The notes beneath the pieces are model-generated. The model worked only from the letters and a program-made list of their open reading frames with translations, did no database searches and was not told the DNA's origin. From Elusimicrobiota bacterium (GTDB lineage: Bacteria; Elusimicrobiota; Elusimicrobia; UBA1565; UBA9628): a stretch of 7,319 bases of DNA. The stretch covers positions 1 through 7,319 of the forward strand of contig JAGWMT010000159.1 of assembly GCA_028871595.1 (NCBI GenBank), written 5' to 3'. Positions 4,584 through 7,319 of the stretch are shown here, in pieces (position 1 is the stretch's first letter; each line of letters begins with the position of its first letter). The translations under genes and the position numbers were made by a program.

Positions 4584-5495
4584 ATGAGCATGCTTGATTT
4601 TGAGCAGTGGTTTCGAAGCGAGGAGGCGTGCCGGGAATATACGGCGCGCTTGCGTTGGCCCGGCGGCTTTCGGTGCCCACGCTGCGGCCACAACAAGGCA
4701 TGGAAGACGACGCGGGGGCTCTGGGACTGTCGGCGATGCGGCGCCGACACCTCGGTGACCAAGGGGACGATCTTTCAGGACAGCAAGCTGCCCCTTCGGG
4801 TTTGGTTCCGGGCTATGTGGTGGATCACCAGTCAGAAGAACGGGGTCAGCGCCCTCGGCTTGCAGCGGGTCTTGGGCCTGGGTAGCTACAGGACGGCCTG
4901 GGCCTGTCTGCATAAGTTGCGCCGCGCCATGGTGCGCCCCGGGCGCGAGTTGCTCTGCGGCCGGGTCGAAGTCGACGAAGTCATCATCGGCGGCCGCCAG
5001 AAGGGGCGAGGCGGACGATCTCTCGTCGGGAAATCCTTGGTGGCCGTCGCCGCGGAGGTCCGCGGTGATGGCGTCGGACGTATCCGCCTGCAAAAGATTC
5101 CGGACGCCTCTGAGAAATCTCTGGCCGGTTTTATCCGCCGAAGCATCGCCCCCGGCAGCGTGGTCATCACGGACGGCTGGCGCGGCTATGCGGGACTCGA
5201 AGGGTTCGACCATCGTCCGACCGGACTCTCCGGCCACGGCAAAGAAGCATCGACCGCGGTTCTTCCGCGCGTACATCGAGTCGCTTCTCTGCTCAAGCGG
5301 TGGCTGCTGGGGACCCATCAGGGCAGGGTTTCCGGCAAGCAACTCGACTTCTATCTCGATGAGTTCACGTTCCGATTCAACCGTCGGATGTCTGCCAGCC
5401 GGGGGATGCTGTTCTATCGGCTGATGCAGCAAGCCGTTGCTGTCGAAAAGATCCCGATGAAGCGTTTGAGTTCTCATCCTATTGGAACGACTTGA
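4584..5495 (+). CDS. IS1595-family transposase
   Basis: The protein is 303 aa from ATG 4584; a GTG at 4566 would add six residues, but MSMLDFEQWFRSEEACREY is the usual start of the family. A zinc ribbon has C31, C34, C49 and C52 (CPRCG and CRRCG). A DDE-type catalytic domain follows, with D131 in VEVDEVIIGG and D197 in VVITDGWRGY. HRVASLLKRWLLGTHQG comes next, then the ER4R7 signature E260, R264, R267 in YLDEFTFRFNRR. No frameshift or stop is seen, so the enzyme is probably active or recently so. It acts on the terminal repeats by cut-and-paste or related DDE chemistry. It stands alone in the IS; no passenger gene is present. Confidence 0.95.
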   Translation: MSMLDFEQWFRSEEACREYTARLRWPGGFRCPRCGHNKAWKTTRGLWDCRRCGADTSVTKGTIFQDSKLPLRVWFRAMWWITSQKNGVSALGLQRVLGLGSYRTAWACLHKLRRAMVRPGRELLCGRVEVDEVIIGGRQKGRGGRSLVGKSLVAVAAEVRGDGVGRIRLQKIPDASEKSLAGFIRRSIAPGSVVITDGWRGYAGLEGFDHRPTGLSGHGKEASTAVLPRVHRVASLLKRWLLGTHQGRVSGKQLDFYLDEFTFRFNRRMSASRGMLFYRLMQQAVAVEKIPMKRLSSHPIGTT

Positions 5496-5514
5496 GTTAT
5501 GTGCATAAGCCTGT
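5491..5514 (-). repeat. Right terminal inverted repeat of the IS
   Basis: It reads CTTGAGTTATGTGCATAAG then CCTGT on the + strand, the inverse of the left end apart from one base. The transposase stop TGA (5493-5495) is within it. Confidence 0.92.
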
Positions 5515-5626
5515 AAAGGGAATTCGCATGCGGCTTGTGGCGCCGCGAATGCAGTGTACCGCCGATCTCGTCGATACGCAAGAGCTGAACGCCTCGCGCA
5601 TCCGCCCATCGACGCGGCTCCTCCTC

Positions 5627-5643
5627 CCCGCCGGCCGCGCGGG
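5627..5643 (-). terminator. GC hairpin just after the outer-membrane protein gene
   Basis: CCCGC (5627-5631) and GCGGG (5639-5643) pair around a 7-base loop, two bases past the stop codon of the barrel gene on the - strand. There is no T-run, so if it stops transcription it does so weakly or with Rho. A second imperfect stem (ATTCGC 5522-5527 with GCGAAT 5545-5550) lies nearer the IS. Confidence 0.25.
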
Positions 5644-5645
5644 AT

Positions 5646-7043
5646 TTAGAACGGATAATCCAGCCCGACGAAGACCGCCATCCCGTCGCGGCCGTACGCG
5701 ACATCGAGGCGGCTGGAGATGTTCGGCCGCGCCAGCAAGCGCAATCCGAAGCCCGGATCGGCCTGCACGTTCCGGAAGGCCTTATCCGAGGTCAGTCGCT
5801 TCGAAACGCGCCCAATATCCAGAAACGGCGCCGCCTCGATTTCGATGACGTTGCCCATGATCGCCGCCTTCATGAGGCTGACGCGTTCCTCGAGATTGAG
5901 GAGGACCGCCGCGTTGCCGACGAAGCGGCCGCGGCCGAAAGCGCGCAGCGTGTCCTCGCCGCCCAAGGTCGGGCGTTCGTAGAACGGCACCCCGCCCCGC
6001 ACGAGCCCCTTGCTGTCGGCGGGGATGTCGTCGACGAGGACATGAGAGACGAACACCGCCCGGCCGCCGTCGTGCGGCAGATAGTTCCGGGCTTCGGCGG
6101 TCAGGCGCCACCAGTGGAATCGGTTGTCGGGCTCGAAATTTTGGTCGAGTTCGCTCTTGAACGTGGCGTAGGTTCCTTTGGTCGGCGTCAGCTGGTTGTC
6201 GCGCGTGTCGTAGGACAGGGTCACGGCCTGCCCCCATATATCCGCGCCGTCGATCCCGGGAGCGGTCGGGAACGCGTTTATCGTTTGAGGCAAGCTCGAA
6301 ACGACGCCGTTTTCAATGGAAACTCGGCGGTACCGTTCGCTCGCGATCAAGTCCACCGAGCGGCCGAGGTTGACGCCGCCGCCGGCGACGAGATTCGAAT
6401 CGCCCATCGCGTAGTTGCTCTCTTTCTGCTCGCCGACCTTGTTGCCGAAGCCGAAGAAGCGGTTGAAGGCGCTCTTGCCCGAGTTGGCCTGCAGCGACAC
6501 GATGTAGCGTCCGTCGTCGACGCCCGTGTCCTGATAGCTGAGATCCACGGCGCGCTCGACTTTCGTCGCGTGGGACAGGATCACGTGGTATTGGCGGGTC
6601 TCGGAACGGTAGCCGAAGTAATTGAAGGTGAAGGTGTCTCCGATGAGCGCGTTATGGAGATACAGCGGCGCGTAAATATCCTCGATCTGTCCCTTGGCGT
6701 TTGCGCGAAAGATCGGGGCCAGCGCGCCGATCCAGGAGCCTTCGTTGCGGTCGTACGTGAAAGCCGGCAGGGGGATGAGTGTGTAGCCGACGCCGACGGC
6801 CGATTTCTCGAGCGATTTATCGGAAAGGACGGGCGCCGCATTGGGCGGGATCTGCCGATTGATGCGCTCCGATCGCGAGGCGGAAACGGAGCTGCTGACG
6901 TCGACCCGCGAAGGGAAGGAGAGAAGCTCCACGTCATGCTCGGCACCGGCCGCCGCCGGCGCCGCGAAAAGGGCCGTCGCAAGAAGAACGCGGCCGATGT
7001 CTTTGATAAGGGCGCCTTCGCTCCAGCTCCGGATACGCGACAT
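5646..7043 (-). CDS. BamA/TamA-like outer-membrane beta-barrel protein (surface antigen D15 family), no POTRA domains
   Basis: The 465-aa precursor has a signal peptide: basic MSRIRSWSEGALIKDIGR, hydrophobic VLLATALFAAPAAAGA, cleavage near residue 34. The mature protein alternates polar and hydrophobic residues as beta strands do. Family marks are YDTRDNQLTPTKGTY (278-292), GGEDTLRAFGRGRFVG (361-376, the counterpart of the conserved L6 R-G-F/Y motif, here LRAF), LNLEERV, FLDIGRV, and a terminal phenylalanine in GLDYPF, the signal read by the BAM complex. Length leaves no room for the POTRA repeats of true BamA or TamA, so it is a barrel-only relative. Substrate or role is unknown. ATG 7043 is the only start before the signal peptide but lacks a clear Shine-Dalgarno. 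The gene follows the response-regulator stop by 10 nt, suggesting coupled translation. Confidence 0.85.
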   Translation of the reverse strand: MSRIRSWSEGALIKDIGRVLLATALFAAPAAAGAEHDVELLSFPSRVDVSSSVSASRSERINRQIPPNAAPVLSDKSLEKSAVGVGYTLIPLPAFTYDRNEGSWIGALAPIFRANAKGQIEDIYAPLYLHNALIGDTFTFNYFGYRSETRQYHVILSHATKVERAVDLSYQDTGVDDGRYIVSLQANSGKSAFNRFFGFGNKVGEQKESNYAMGDSNLVAGGGVNLGRSVDLIASERYRRVSIENGVVSSLPQTINAFPTAPGIDGADIWGQAVTLSYDTRDNQLTPTKGTYATFKSELDQNFEPDNRFHWWRLTAEARNYLPHDGGRAVFVSHVLVDDIPADSKGLVRGGVPFYERPTLGGEDTLRAFGRGRFVGNAAVLLNLEERVSLMKAAIMGNVIEIEAAPFLDIGRVSKRLTSDKAFRNVQADPGFGLRLLARPNISSRLDVAYGRDGMAVFVGLDYPF

Positions 7044-7053
7044 TCGCAGCGAG

Positions 7054-7319
7054 CTAAGAGCGGGCGGACGCGGCGGCGAAGCGATAACCGACGCCGTGCA
7101 CGGTCTGGAGCAGAAGGCCGCCCGAGCCGAGCTTGCGGCGCAGCGACTCGACGTGCTTGTCGAGCGTGCGCGTCTCGACGCCGTCGGGATAGTTCCACAC
7201 GGCGGCGAGGAGCTCTTCGCGCTTGAAGGCCCGCTCCTGGTGGCGCATCAGATGCGCGAGCAGGTCGAACTCCAGGCGCGTGAGCTCGACCGGCTTGTCG
7301 GAGATCACGGCCTGGCGGG
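7054..7319 (-). CDS. OmpR/PhoB-type response regulator, C-terminal part only
   Basis: The gene enters from the right edge; only its last 88 codons or so are here. They form an OmpR/PhoB winged helix: PVELTRLEFDLLAHLMRHQE, then FKREELLAAVWNYP, then the recognition helix TRTLDKHVESLRRKLG and the wing TVHGVGYRF. The receiver domain should lie beyond the window. A GTG at 7308 is not the start, because the frame continues upstream in register with family sequence (RQAV before ISDKP). The stop TAG is 10 nt before the barrel-protein ATG, so the two probably share an operon. In this family the partner histidine kinase usually lies next to the regulator; it is not between these two genes and would have to be upstream. 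Confidence 0.92.
   Translation of the reverse strand, partial: RQAVISDKPVELTRLEFDLLAHLMRHQERAFKREELLAAVWNYPDGVETRTLDKHVESLRRKLGSGGLLLQTVHGVGYRFAAASARS

Larger units (their letters stand above)
4522..5514 (+). mobile_element. IS1595-family insertion sequence, complete, 993 bp
   Basis: The element is bounded by 24-bp terminal inverted repeats (4522-4545 and 5491-5514) starting ACAGGCTTATGCACAT and differing only at base 17 (G left, A right). It carries one intact transposase gene whose stop codon lies inside the right repeat. Length and protein fit the roughly 1-kb IS1595 group. The 8 bp outside each end (TTAGTTCC left, AAAGGGAA right) are not direct repeats, so the target duplication expected for this family is absent or lost. 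Confidence 0.93.

Noticed and set aside
5270..5330. HRVASLLKRWLLGTHQG lacking the asparagine expected as third catalytic residue of some IS1595 subgroups
   Set aside because: As far as I recall this exact motif is usual in many high-GC members of the family, so it is not evidence of an inactivated transposase.
6042..7226. Long + strand frame opposite the barrel gene
   Set aside because: Antisense to a well-supported outer-membrane protein with GC-rich third positions, which routinely leaves the opposite strand open; no motifs.

Overview
The window comes from a GC-rich Gram-negative bacterium. It encodes an outer-membrane beta-barrel protein with a signal peptide, two receiver-domain proteins without their kinases, and the end of an OmpR-type regulator. 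The phylum cannot be settled from this sequence: regulators with an excisionase-type helix-turn-helix in front of a receiver occur in Elusimicrobiota, Deltaproteobacteria and others. No rRNA, tRNA or CRISPR array is visible.

Left part (1-2150, + strand). A perfect 8-bp tandem array (at least 16 copies, running off the window edge) lies before an AT-richer promoter region with several copies of CGTCAA/TTGACG. Next is a gene for an HTH + receiver protein (343-927). A 320-bp spacer follows that contains no gene but holds an 85-nt imperfect hairpin capped by a GAAA tetraloop. It leads into a gene for two receiver domains in tandem with no output domain (1248-2039). A strong hairpin at 2117-2147 separates this half from the convergent genes to the right.

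Middle part (2154-4521, mostly - strand). This looks like accessory or mobile-element DNA: an ECF sigma factor followed after 16 nt by a DUF6573 protein, and further right a small membrane protein whose stop overlaps the start of a short RadC-family (JAMM) protein. Between the two pairs is a roughly 480-bp region. It holds a 21-bp perfect inverted copy of the sigma gene's ribosome-binding-site and start region, several GC-rich hairpins, and at best one small poorly supported + strand gene. The sigma gene's Shine-Dalgarno is itself inside a perfect 6-bp stem.

Right part. A complete 993-bp IS1595-family insertion sequence (4522-5514) has 24-bp terminal repeats with one mismatch, but I see no target duplication. 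It sits immediately upstream of the membrane-protein gene. Beyond it, on the - strand, the C-terminal half of an OmpR/PhoB-type response regulator (entering from the right edge) is followed after 10 nt by a BamA/TamA-like outer-membrane barrel gene, probably one operon.

The signals most worth checking are the non-coding ones: the 1086-1170 hairpin, the inverted leader pair around 3146-3412, the occluded ribosome-binding site of the sigma gene, and the repeat plus motif cluster before the HTH-receiver gene.
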